Below are positions 1-5,761 of a stretch of DNA of 5,761 nucleotides, one piece after another. Position numbers and translations under genes: made by a program. The stretch's first letter is position 1. The number at the start of each line of letters is the position of its first letter. This DNA comes from Candidatus Bathyarchaeota archaeon. GTDB taxonomy: Archaea; Thermoproteota; Bathyarchaeia; Bathyarchaeales; SOJC01. Below the pieces are notes generated by a model, which was given only the letters and a program-made list of their open reading frames with translations, ran no database searches and was not told the DNA's origin. Where the stretch lies: NCBI GenBank assembly GCA_023131555.1, contig JAGLZJ010000060.1, positions 1 to 5,761 of the forward strand, given 5' to 3'.

Positions 1-327
1 CTTGCTATGCGACAACAGAAACTGAACAAACACATGCACAAGCTTATCCGCTTGGCTCGAGCCTTCAATGCAGCTGCAGTAGTGACAAACCAAGTGATGT
101 CTAAACCAGACGTCTTCTTCGGCGACGCCGTCCACCCAATAGGTGGACACATAGTTGCTCACACAAGCCATACCAGACTCTATCTCAGAAAATCTGCAAG
201 AGGTCCAGTGCGAATCGCTCGTTTGGTTTCAAGCCCATATCTCCCCAACGGTGAAGGCATCTTTAAAATCACAGAGAACGGTGTGGAGGAAGTCGACGAA
301 GACGAGCAGAGAGGAAAGAAGCGTTGA
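1..327 (+). CDS. radA: DNA repair and recombination protein RadA, C-terminal part (5' end outside window)
   Basis: RadA is the archaeal RecA/Rad51 recombinase, which forms ATP-dependent filaments on single-stranded DNA and drives strand exchange. The frame is open from base 1, so about 108 C-terminal codons of a roughly 320-350-residue protein are present. The visible part begins just after DNA-binding loop L1 with LAMRQQKLNKH. It continues through the core strand AAAVVTNQV and the L2 region (PDVFFGD, then GGHIVAH), then RLYLRK, and ends with the ATP-cap segment SSPYLPNGEGIF and an acidic-then-basic tail. The Walker A and B motifs lie upstream of the window. The GGH and long L2 pattern fits RadA rather than the shorter paralogue RadB. 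One oddity is Ser (codon 229-231) where family members usually have Asp in the DSPHLPE-like cap motif. The stop overlaps the next start by three bases. Confidence 0.95.
   Translation, partial: LAMRQQKLNKHMHKLIRLARAFNAAAVVTNQVMSKPDVFFGDAVHPIGGHIVAHTSHTRLYLRKSARGPVRIARLVSSPYLPNGEGIFKITENGVEEVDEDEQRGKKR
311..316 (+). promoter_or_regulatory. Weak ribosome-binding site for the radA-coupled gene
   Basis: The purine run GAGGAA lies inside the last codons of radA and ends 7 bases before the TTG at 324. The TTG overlaps the radA stop in the string TTGA. This supports starting the downstream gene there, probably with translational coupling to radA. Confidence 0.4.
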
Positions 328-731
328 CGTTTCCTCAAGTTTTCGTCACAAGGTTTTTTCAGCTAGTCACTGCCAGGCAGTTCACAGAGTCTGAGAGGGA
401 GCTGCAGCGTATCAAGGATAGAATGGAGGACACGAAATGGAATACCGGGTACTTCCGCGCTCTGAGTGGAATGCTCCTAGCGCAGCGAACGAGTACCCAC
501 AACACAGCTTTCCTAACAGAAGCAGTTCAGAGCGACAGGGCAACTCTGAAGAGACAGAGAGATGAATTTCTCAAGCATGTGCAGAGTCGATTTCATGGCG
601 ACTTTGATCGAGGCTTCTTCCAAGCTTGGAGTGATTACACGAGGGTTCTGATTAAGATCTCCCCAGAACCGTCTGTAGACCTCGATGCGCCAGCGCAGAC
701 AACAATTGTTAATTACACAACTCAGGAATGA
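324..731 (+). CDS. Small helical protein of unknown function, coupled to radA
   Basis: This 135-residue soluble protein is not assigned to any named family. The TTG start overlaps the radA stop (TTGA), and a purine-rich site lies just upstream. The first ATG (423, residue 34) would remove a well-formed helix, so the TTG start is preferred. Residues 6-112 look almost entirely alpha-helical with many charged and aromatic residues. There is no signal peptide, membrane segment or Cys/His metal site. Two similar stretches stand out: WNTGYFRAL at 39-47 and FDRGFFQAW at 94-102, which may be an internal repeat. The last 25 residues (PEPSVDLDAPAQ onward) are low in helix formers and probably disordered. 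The overlap with radA suggests co-expression and perhaps a role in recombination or repair, but no motif shows this. That it is a real gene is likely; its function is unknown. Confidence 0.8.
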   Translation: MTFPQVFVTRFFQLVTARQFTESERELQRIKDRMEDTKWNTGYFRALSGMLLAQRTSTHNTAFLTEAVQSDRATLKRQRDEFLKHVQSRFHGDFDRGFFQAWSDYTRVLIKISPEPSVDLDAPAQTTIVNYTTQE

Positions 732-739
732 TATGGAAC

Positions 740-1297
740 TCAATCTTGAGCTTCGACTAACGTAAAATTTTGTCCCTGACGCTGCAACCAGCTGAGTTTC
801 ATCGTTTGATTTGAGGTAACGTAGCCTTCCGGCAGGTTCTTCAGTTCAAGAACGTATTCTCCTTGCGGTAATAGAGCTATGTTAAGGGAAGCCGTGGTTG
901 TGTTCTTCTCCTTCAGAATCCTGCCTTGAGCGTCATAGATTACCACCTTGAATTCATTTTCCAGAACGAGATCGCCGTTCTCGTAGCGGATATCTATAGA
1001 GACTGAGGGCGCCATCAGGGTAACTATCAGGGTCCAAGAGACGAGCCATGCGAAGAAGTAGATGCCGATTCCTTGTCTGATAATCTTTGACGGAGTCTCG
1101 ACCCTGGTGAAGTACGTTAGTTTCAATAGATAGTAGGTCGCGATGTAAAATAGTAAGGCAAACGACAGACCAGTCAACAGGGTGTAGAAATTGGCGAGTT
1201 CAGTGGAAGGAGACAGAAATATGTAGAACCCGCAGATTATCCCAATCACTAGACCTAGAAGAGCACGACTCCAGTAGATCAAGGTTAAAGGCTTCAT
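740..1297 (-). CDS. Three-helix membrane protein, EMC6-like, with C-terminal beta-rich domain
   Basis: This is a 185-residue predicted membrane protein with hydrophobic segments at about 11-29, 38-58 and 76-95. The loop between helices 2 and 3 is basic (KLTYFTRVETPSKIIR) and the loop between 1 and 2 is not, which predicts an inside N-terminus and an outside C-terminus. The third segment (GIYFFAWLVSWTLIVTL) and the IYWSR start recall archaeal EMC6-like proteins. Those are relatives of a subunit of the eukaryotic ER membrane protein insertase, so a role in membrane-protein biogenesis is possible. Residues 100-185 are beta-rich with a prealbumin-like turn pattern (LLPQGEYVLEL, then PEGY), as in small outer-surface domains. 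The gene converges on the radA pair with 8 bp between the stops and diverges from rqcH. No strong ribosome-binding site is visible before its ATG, so a short-leader transcript is possible. The gene call is firm; the family assignment is tentative. Confidence 0.75.
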   Translation of the reverse strand: MKPLTLIYWSRALLGLVIGIICGFYIFLSPSTELANFYTLLTGLSFALLFYIATYYLLKLTYFTRVETPSKIIRQGIGIYFFAWLVSWTLIVTLMAPSVSIDIRYENGDLVLENEFKVVIYDAQGRILKEKNTTTASLNIALLPQGEYVLELKNLPEGYVTSNQTMKLSWLQRQGQNFTLVEAQD

Positions 1298-1411
1298 TCT
1301 GGTTCCGTTCCGACCCAGATCTTACATCAACTGGTAATTAAAGCTTTGAGTCTAGATGAAGCTATAGATTAATCCTAGAGACAATCTACCGAATGTACTG
1401 AAGGTGAGACG
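1298..1411. promoter_or_regulatory. Divergent intergenic region with likely promoters for both flanking genes
   Basis: This 114-bp gap separates two divergent genes, so it should contain a start signal in each direction. AT-rich candidates for the TATA element are CTATAGATT at 1362-1370 for the plus-strand rqcH gene, 42 bases before its start, and CTTTAATTA (reverse complement of 1335-1343) for the minus-strand membrane protein gene, 38 bases before its start. Both distances suit archaeal promoters with short leaders. Neither is a strong match, and no operator-like inverted repeat stands out. Confidence 0.4.
1403..1407 (+). promoter_or_regulatory. Ribosome-binding site that decides the rqcH TTG start
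   Basis: GGTGA (within AAGGTGAG) matches the archaeal 16S tail complement. It ends 4 bases before TTG at 1412 but 16 bases before the first ATG at 1424. The spacing favours the TTG start, which also keeps the first Met-Lys-Arg and places the conserved Asp at residue 9. Confidence 0.55.
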
Positions 1412-3457
1412 TTGAAGAGAACTATGACCAGTCCGGATGTAGCTGCAGTTGTTATTGAACTCAGGGAGAAACTGATTGGTGCCCGAATAAGAAACATTTA
1501 CCAGCTGAAAAAAAATACCTTACTCCTTAGAATTCATCAAACTAGTCAACCGACCTTAGATCTTCTCATAGAAGCCGGAAAGCGCATGCACCTCACCTCT
1601 TATGTTGTGACAGTTCCGCAGAAACCGCCTGCATTTTCAACAGCGCTCCGAAAACATCTTAGAAACGGTAAATTGCTAGGGATTCAGCAACACGATTTTG
1701 AGCGAATCGTCACCATCGAAATAAGAAACAGAGGAGACGACTTCAGGCTGGAGGTCGAACTCTTTGGAGAAGGCAACATTATCCTTGTAGATGCTAACAA
1801 CATCATTCTGCAAGCTCTCACTCTTAAGACGATGCGAGACAGAGCCGTTCAGCGACGCGAATCTTTCCTCCAAGCGCCGTCCAGCGGGATGAATCCGATG
1901 GAAACCCCGATCCTGGAGAAGGATTCACTAGATCAGTTTGAGGATATGCAGGTGGTTAGAGCCCTCACAAAACTGTTCAGCATAGGGGGAGAATATGCTG
2001 AAGAAGTTCTTCTGCAGGCTCGAGTCAGTAAGGAAATTGCTTGTTCCGCACTTAAACACGACGACTTGACTCGAATCTCAAAGGCCCTCAAGGACGTTTT
2101 CTCCACTCTCGAACTGCCTAAGCTGACACCTTGCATCCTGAAGGATTCTGAAGAAAAATGGGTCAACGTCACTCCAATCAAGCTTAAGAAATATGAAAAA
2201 ATGGGCTGCATAGACTTCAAGAGCTTCAATGAGGCGCTAGATGAATATTACTCGAAAGCGTCCTCCGAAGGTGAAACGAAAGCCTCAGATGATCAGAAGA
2301 ACCGAGAGAAAGCTAGACTGCAGAGAATTCTCGATAGTCAGAAAGCATCTCTGAAAGAGGTCGAGAAGAAAGCACTATTACATAGGAGGATCGGGGATAA
2401 AATATACAGTCACTTTCATCACCTGTCGGAACTCTACAAGAAGATTAAAGATCAAAAGAACCACGGTCTGAAATGGAAGGAGATCGCCGTTGGAATCAAT
2501 GAGGAGAAGAGAATTGGAGAGCCTTGGACCTACCTCGAGTCTCTTGACGCTGAGAAACTTGTTCTTCGCTTAAGCATAGACGACGTGCAATTCGCTTTCA
2601 GCCTCCGAAAGTCAATCCCAGCCAATGCTGCGTCCTACTATGAACAAGCGAAGAAATCAAAGAAGAAAGCTGAAGGCTGCGAGAAAGCGTTGAACAAAAC
2701 ATTGAACCAGCTCGCAGAGCTCAAGATAAGCCGGATCTCCTCTGAGAAACCCCGAAAGCCACCTCTCAAAAAAAGAAAGAAGGCGTGGTTTGAAAAGTTC
2801 AGATGGTCCTACACATCAGGCAATCTCCTTGTAGTCGCTGGAAAAGACGCAATCACAAACGAGATACTGATCAAGAAACACATGGATCAGAATGACCTGG
2901 TCTTCCACGCAGATATTGTGGGAGCACCCTTCACCCTCCTAAAGACCGAGGGGAAAGCACCTCCTGAAGAGTCGATAGAGGAAGCAGCGGTTCTAGGGGC
3001 GGTGTATTCTAGAGCCTGGAAAGCCAAGTTCAGCGCCATTGACATGTTCTGGGTACACCCAAACCAGCTGAGCAAATCCCCTCCATCAGGAGGATACTTG
3101 GCGAAGGGAGCCTTCATGGTAAGCGGTAAGAAAAACTTCATCAAGAAAGTTCCCCTCAGACTAGCAGTTGGCATTGATGTGAAAGCAATCCCTCCAGCTC
3201 TAGTTATAGGAGCTAAGAATTCAGTGAATAATCGAACTAACATCCTCATAGAGATCGTGCCGGGGGACCTACCCAGCCAGAAACTAGCACGCCAGATACT
3301 GCAAGAGCTGCGAAACAGAGTTGAGAAAGAACGGAGGAAAACAGTTTCAGCAGTTTCCATTCAAGATATTCAGACGCGCATTCCCTTCGGAAACGGAAGA
3401 ATCGCAAAATCCGAAAAAACCAAGAAGAAGCGAACTGAAATCAACAACACATATTAA
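1412..3457 (+). CDS. rqcH: Ribosome rescue protein RqcH / Rqc2 / NEMF homologue (NFACT family)
   Basis: Rqc2-family proteins bind the large ribosomal subunit carrying stalled peptidyl-tRNA and, in bacteria and eukaryotes, recruit tRNA to add a C-terminal tail to the nascent chain. This 681-residue protein has the full archaeal layout. The NFACT-N (FbpA-like) domain covers about 1-160, with Asp9, PPAFSTALRKHLRNGKL (72-88), HDFERIV (94-100) and FGEGNIILVD (118-127). A helical middle with IGGEYAEEVLL (191-201) follows. Coiled-coil segments lie at about 295-350 and 405-440. The NFACT-R domain covers about 457-590, opening with WFEKFRW (459-465) and holding NEILIKKHM, FHADIVGAPF and PPSGGYLAKGAFM. 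A basic patch (KKRKK, 453-457) precedes NFACT-R and the C-terminal tail is basic; both could contact rRNA. The TTG start is chosen for its ribosome-binding site. Glu97 sits where relatives have the Asp of an Asp-Arg pair. The family call is very secure; tailing activity is inferred. Confidence 0.96.
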   Translation: MKRTMTSPDVAAVVIELREKLIGARIRNIYQLKKNTLLLRIHQTSQPTLDLLIEAGKRMHLTSYVVTVPQKPPAFSTALRKHLRNGKLLGIQQHDFERIVTIEIRNRGDDFRLEVELFGEGNIILVDANNIILQALTLKTMRDRAVQRRESFLQAPSSGMNPMETPILEKDSLDQFEDMQVVRALTKLFSIGGEYAEEVLLQARVSKEIACSALKHDDLTRISKALKDVFSTLELPKLTPCILKDSEEKWVNVTPIKLKKYEKMGCIDFKSFNEALDEYYSKASSEGETKASDDQKNREKARLQRILDSQKASLKEVEKKALLHRRIGDKIYSHFHHLSELYKKIKDQKNHGLKWKEIAVGINEEKRIGEPWTYLESLDAEKLVLRLSIDDVQFAFSLRKSIPANAASYYEQAKKSKKKAEGCEKALNKTLNQLAELKISRISSEKPRKPPLKKRKKAWFEKFRWSYTSGNLLVVAGKDAITNEILIKKHMDQNDLVFHADIVGAPFTLLKTEGKAPPEESIEEAAVLGAVYSRAWKAKFSAIDMFWVHPNQLSKSPPSGGYLAKGAFMVSGKKNFIKKVPLRLAVGIDVKAIPPALVIGAKNSVNNRTNILIEIVPGDLPSQKLARQILQELRNRVEKERRKTVSAVSIQDIQTRIPFGNGRIAKSEKTKKKRTEINNTY

Positions 3458-3497
3458 TGAATCTCAGGTAGACTCTCGTACGTGTGAGTAGGTAGCT

Positions 3498-4073
3498 ATG
3501 GCTGAGATTGGGCTCAGAACGAAAATGCTCGTAAGAGACGTCATGTCAAGCCCGGTAATCACAACGACAGAAGGAGAAAGCGTTGAAAAAGTAGCTAAAC
3601 TGATGAAAGCCCAACGACTAGGCTCAATAATCGTGACCGACAAGGAAGATCGACCGATAGGAGTGATTACTGAGAGAGATCTAGTGACACGGGTTCTCTC
3701 AGAGAACAAGTTACCAAGTGATCTGAAGGCAAAGGAAGTCATGTCATCACCTCTTGTAACAATAAAGCCTGACGAAACTCTCAGCAACGTAGCCAGGCAA
3801 ATGAGCCGACTGAACATGAGAAGATTCGGAGTAGTTTACAAGGGTGAACTGGTTGGCGTAGTCTCCAGCAAAGATGTACTCGCTATCACACCTGAACTCC
3901 TTGACACAATACAGGAAAAAGTCCGCATTGAGAGCGGAGAGACAGCCCCCGAAGAGAACTCGCCCATGGCTGGACACTGCGACAGATGTGGCCAATGGTC
4001 CAACCGCCTTAGGGAGATAGAAGGGGAATTCCAGTGTGAAGACTGTCGTAGCCAAGAGCGAGACAAATACTAG
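3498..4073 (+). CDS. CBS-domain pair protein with C-terminal zinc ribbon
   Basis: This 191-residue cytoplasmic protein has two CBS domains forming one Bateman module, at about 12-66 (VRDVMSSPVITT through GVITERDLV) and 79-130 (EVMSSPLVTIKP through GVVSSKDVL). Both keep the Gly-x-x-Ser/Thr-x-x-Asp pattern that usually contacts the ribose or phosphate of a bound nucleotide. An acidic linker leads to a zinc-ribbon-like end with two Cys-x-x-Cys pairs, Cys161/Cys164 and Cys180/Cys183, 15 residues apart. Such proteins are thought to sense adenosine nucleotides or S-adenosylmethionine and act on a partner; the ribbon might bind nucleic acid or protein. The ATG start lies 40 bp after the rqcH stop, with only a weak purine-rich stretch (GTGAGTAGG) upstream. 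AT-rich bases near 3449-3456, at the end of rqcH, could be a TATA element. Domain calls are firm; the ligand and target are unknown. Confidence 0.92.
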   Translation: MAEIGLRTKMLVRDVMSSPVITTTEGESVEKVAKLMKAQRLGSIIVTDKEDRPIGVITERDLVTRVLSENKLPSDLKAKEVMSSPLVTIKPDETLSNVARQMSRLNMRRFGVVYKGELVGVVSSKDVLAITPELLDTIQEKVRIESGETAPEENSPMAGHCDRCGQWSNRLREIEGEFQCEDCRSQERDKY

Positions 4074-4097
4074 AAACACACTGAGTAAGAAGACTGG

Positions 4098-4120
4098 CAT
4101 CGCTTCCCAAAGAAGTGATG
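4098..4120 (+). other. Hairpin in the gap between the two CBS genes
   Basis: CATCGCTTC (4098-4106) and GAAGTGATG (4112-4120) can pair as a 9-bp stem with one G-U pair and a 5-base loop, CCAAA. No T tract follows, so it does not look like a simple terminator. It lies in the 97-bp gap between the two CBS-domain genes, 51 bases before the second start, and could be an RNA processing or regulatory structure, or chance. Confidence 0.35.
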
Positions 4121-4153
4121 ATTGTAGCGCGCTCACCCATCTAAGTATTCAGG

Positions 4154-4163
4154 GGATGTGATT
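4154..4163 (+). promoter_or_regulatory. Ribosome-binding site of the four-CBS gene
   Basis: GGATGTGATT differs at two positions from the ideal archaeal sequence GGAGGTGATC and ends 7 bases before the ATG at 4171. This supports that ATG over the in-frame ATG at 4234 (residue 22). Confidence 0.5.
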
Positions 4164-4170
4164 CTGCACA

Positions 4171-5097
4171 ATGTCTGGAACCAGAAAAAGTGAAACATTT
4201 AGGAGAACACTCAGAGGAAAAGGTCCTGCTAAAATGAAGTTGCGTCTCTCAAAGCCAAACGTGGGGGATATTATGACAGTGGCGCGCAGCCCAGTAGTAA
4301 CTGCTTCCCTCACAACCTCCATCTATGACATCGTACACATCATGACTAATGAAGGCTTTCGACGTATTCCCATCGTTAACCCTGGAACAAGCAAACTCCA
4401 AGGCATAGTAACGAGCACAGACATAGTTGACTACTTCGGAGGAGGAGAAAAATTCCTCATAGTGAAGAGAAAGTTTGGAGGCGCCTTCTTTAAAGCAATC
4501 AACGAACCTGTGAAATCAATCCTTAGAGCGAATCCTCCATTCGCCATGAAGACTGCGACCTTAGCTGACGCGATTCGAATTATGAAAGAGAGTTCAGTAG
4601 GCGGATTGCCGATTGTGGATGATTCAGGCAGAGTGGAAGCCATAATAACGGAAAGAGATCTGCTTAGAATCTTCAAGGCGAAGATTGCCATGGGCACAGT
4701 GAGCGATTTAATGACCTCTGCAGTGGTCACAGCCCCTGCTGAAACTTCAATCCTTGAGGCTGAGAGAATGATGGTGGAGAAAAGCTTTCGCCGTCTCCCA
4801 ATAGTGGAAGAAGGACGCGTAGCTGGCTTGGTGACAGCCATGGACATTGTGAGATTCTTTGGCTCTGGGGACGTCTTCTCCCATCTGCGTTCTGGCACCA
4901 TTCTTCAAGTCCTTGAGACTCCAGTCATAGACATCGGTGTCAAGAAACTGATCACAACCAGACCCTCTACCGACTTGGCTGAGGCTGCAGAAGTGATGAC
5001 GTCAAAGAACATTGGTTCACTACTGGTAATAGATGGGAGAAAGCTGAAAGGCATTATAACGGAACGAGATTTCCTCAAACTCGTGAAAGAATGGTAG
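4171..5097 (+). CDS. Four-CBS-domain protein (tandem Bateman modules)
   Basis: This 308-residue soluble protein is made almost wholly of CBS domains, at about 30-90, 114-169, 176-231 and 249-306. Each ends in the nucleotide-contact pattern: GIVTSTD (78-84), AIITERD (157-163), GLVTAMD (219-225) and GIITERD (294-300). The first half resembles the second: EGFRRIPIV (61-69) matches KSFRRLPIV (204-212), and the glycine-rich linkers FGGGEKF and FGSGDVF occupy matching places. The protein therefore looks like a duplicated CBS pair. CBS proteins commonly bind AMP, ATP or S-adenosylmethionine and control an attached or separate enzyme; there is no enzyme domain here, so it would act on a partner. The first 29 residues are basic and probably flexible. 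It lies 97 bp after the other CBS gene and directly before the dihydroorotase start, so it may share a transcript with that enzyme. Its ligand and partner cannot be read from the sequence. Confidence 0.93.
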   Translation: MSGTRKSETFRRTLRGKGPAKMKLRLSKPNVGDIMTVARSPVVTASLTTSIYDIVHIMTNEGFRRIPIVNPGTSKLQGIVTSTDIVDYFGGGEKFLIVKRKFGGAFFKAINEPVKSILRANPPFAMKTATLADAIRIMKESSVGGLPIVDDSGRVEAIITERDLLRIFKAKIAMGTVSDLMTSAVVTAPAETSILEAERMMVEKSFRRLPIVEEGRVAGLVTAMDIVRFFGSGDVFSHLRSGTILQVLETPVIDIGVKKLITTRPSTDLAEAAEVMTSKNIGSLLVIDGRKLKGIITERDFLKLVKEW

Positions 5098-5120
5098 GCG
5101 CCAGCAATGGGGCGCATCCC

Positions 5121-5761
5121 ATGACAGTTGACCACGTTCTCTGCAATGGGAAGATCTACTTCAGAGGCAGTTTTATTGAAGGTGGACTCGCAATCGACGG
5201 CGACAGAATTGTGAAGATTGGAAAAGAACCAAATCTGCCTTCAGCGACGGAGAGGATTGATCTCAATAAGTGCCTGGTGCTACCCGGTTTAGTCGATGTT
5301 CATGTCCATCTACGTAGCCAACGGCAAGCTTACAAAGAGGATTTTCTCTCAGGAACCAAAGCTGCAGTTGCAGGCGGCTTCACAACCGTTCTCGACATGC
5401 CAAACAACGATCCAGTTACCTGCAGCACAAGCGAGATCATAAAACGTACTGAGTTGGCTGAACGAGAGATAGTTGCAAATGTAGGTTTCTTATCCTGTTT
5501 TCCGCAGAGAATGGAGGAAATCGCAGATATTGTCTCAGCAGGAGCAGTTGCTTTCAAACTTTATTTGTCTAAGCAAATTGGTGGATTGGACATTGAGGAT
5601 GACAGCAAGCTGCTTCAAGCTTTCACCGAAGCCAGCAGACTCAACGTCCCAATTGCGGTCCACGCTGAAGACTTGGAAACAATAAGGAGAAGAACTGAAG
5701 CGGAGAAAGAAGACGGAAACAATGATGTGGAAGCCTATCTCAGAGTTCACACGCCAGAAGC
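5121..5761 (+). CDS. pyrC: Dihydroorotase, N-terminal part (3' end outside window)
   Basis: Dihydroorotase closes carbamoyl-aspartate to dihydroorotate, the third step of de novo pyrimidine synthesis. The first 213 codons of a family usually about 400-450 residues long are present, and the frame is open to the window end. The small N-terminal beta domain is followed by the metal-binding motif DVHVHLR (His61, His63, with Arg65 expected to bind substrate), then YKEDFLSGTKAAVAGGFTT and DMPNN (92-96), AFKLYLS with Lys146 as the likely carboxylated metal-bridging lysine, and VHAED with His181 as another metal ligand. HLRSQRQ replaces the common HLRDPG. The ATG at 5121 gives the usual short start, M-T-V-D-H-V. 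An in-frame ATG at 5091 would overlap the end of the four-CBS gene and add ten atypical residues. Related hydantoinases and allantoinases share these motifs, so exact substrate is likely rather than certain. Confidence 0.85.
   Translation, partial: MTVDHVLCNGKIYFRGSFIEGGLAIDGDRIVKIGKEPNLPSATERIDLNKCLVLPGLVDVHVHLRSQRQAYKEDFLSGTKAAVAGGFTTVLDMPNNDPVTCSTSEIIKRTELAEREIVANVGFLSCFPQRMEEIADIVSAGAVAFKLYLSKQIGGLDIEDDSKLLQAFTEASRLNVPIAVHAEDLETIRRRTEAEKEDGNNDVEAYLRVHTPE

Noticed and set aside
155..394. Plus-strand open frame of 79 codons across the end of radA
   Set aside because: It lies in another frame of a clear RadA coding region and has no family features.
732..739. Possible shared terminator between the convergent genes
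   Set aside because: The 8-bp gap contains no T-rich run or stem; any termination signal would have to lie inside the coding regions.
2887..3360. Minus-strand open frame of 157 codons opposite rqcH
   Set aside because: It mirrors the highly conserved NFACT-R domain on the other strand; its composition is that of a reverse-strand shadow.
4115..4121. GTGATGA, a match to the C box of archaeal C/D guide RNAs
   Set aside because: No D or D-prime box (CTGA) follows at suitable spacing, so a guide RNA gene is not supported.
3747..4136. Minus-strand frame of 129 codons with a hydrophobic N-terminal stretch
   Set aside because: It runs opposite the CBS and zinc-ribbon coding sequence; the apparent membrane helix arises from the complement of a charged, purine-rich coding stretch.
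4431..4901. Minus-strand frame of 156 codons opposite the four-CBS gene
   Set aside because: It lies opposite clear CBS domains and has no recognisable motif of its own.
1..5761. CRISPR repeats, insertion sequences, tRNA or rRNA genes
   Set aside because: No spaced direct repeats, transposase motifs, terminal inverted repeats or tRNA-like cloverleaf were seen; nearly all bases are in ordinary coding sequence.

Overview
The window looks like chromosomal DNA from an archaeon, most likely a TACK-type lineage such as Bathyarchaeia. That placement is an inference from gene content and protein style and has not been tested by a search. The support is a RadA-type recombinase end, a Rqc2/NEMF-type protein of the archaeal/eukaryotic kind, CBS-domain proteins of archaeal style (one ending in a zinc ribbon), purine-rich ribosome-binding sites resembling GGAGGTGA, two TTG starts, and frequent AGA/AGG arginine codons. 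Base composition looks even from end to end. I see no mobile element, CRISPR array, tRNA or rRNA.

Layout. Positions 1-327 hold the last third of radA (plus strand, cut by the window edge). Its stop overlaps the TTG start of a small helical protein of unknown function (324-731), so the two are probably co-transcribed and translationally coupled. Facing them on the minus strand, with only 8 bp between the stops, is a three-helix membrane protein (740-1297) that resembles the archaeal EMC6-like family and carries an extra beta-rich domain at its C-terminus. A 114-bp divergent gap (1298-1411) must hold the start signals for that gene and for the large plus-strand gene that follows, a 681-residue Rqc2/RqcH/NEMF ribosome-rescue protein (1412-3457). 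Next come a two-CBS-domain protein with a C-terminal zinc ribbon (3498-4073), a four-CBS-domain protein (4171-5097), and the first 213 codons of a dihydroorotase-type amidohydrolase (5121 to the window end).

How the genes fit together. Most of the window is housekeeping: recombination (radA), membrane-protein biogenesis (possible, EMC6-like), ribosome quality control (rqcH) and pyrimidine synthesis (dihydroorotase). The four-CBS protein keeps a ribose-binding type motif in all four domains and lies directly before the dihydroorotase, so it may sense an adenine or other nucleotide, but nothing in the sequence proves a regulatory link. I do not see a clearly new multi-gene system. The points most worth checking are a Ser in place of the usual Asp in the RadA ATP cap, a Glu in place of the expected Asp of the Rqc2 Asp-Arg pair, the EMC6-like protein with an added outer domain, and the radA-coupled unknown protein with an internal two-fold repeat.
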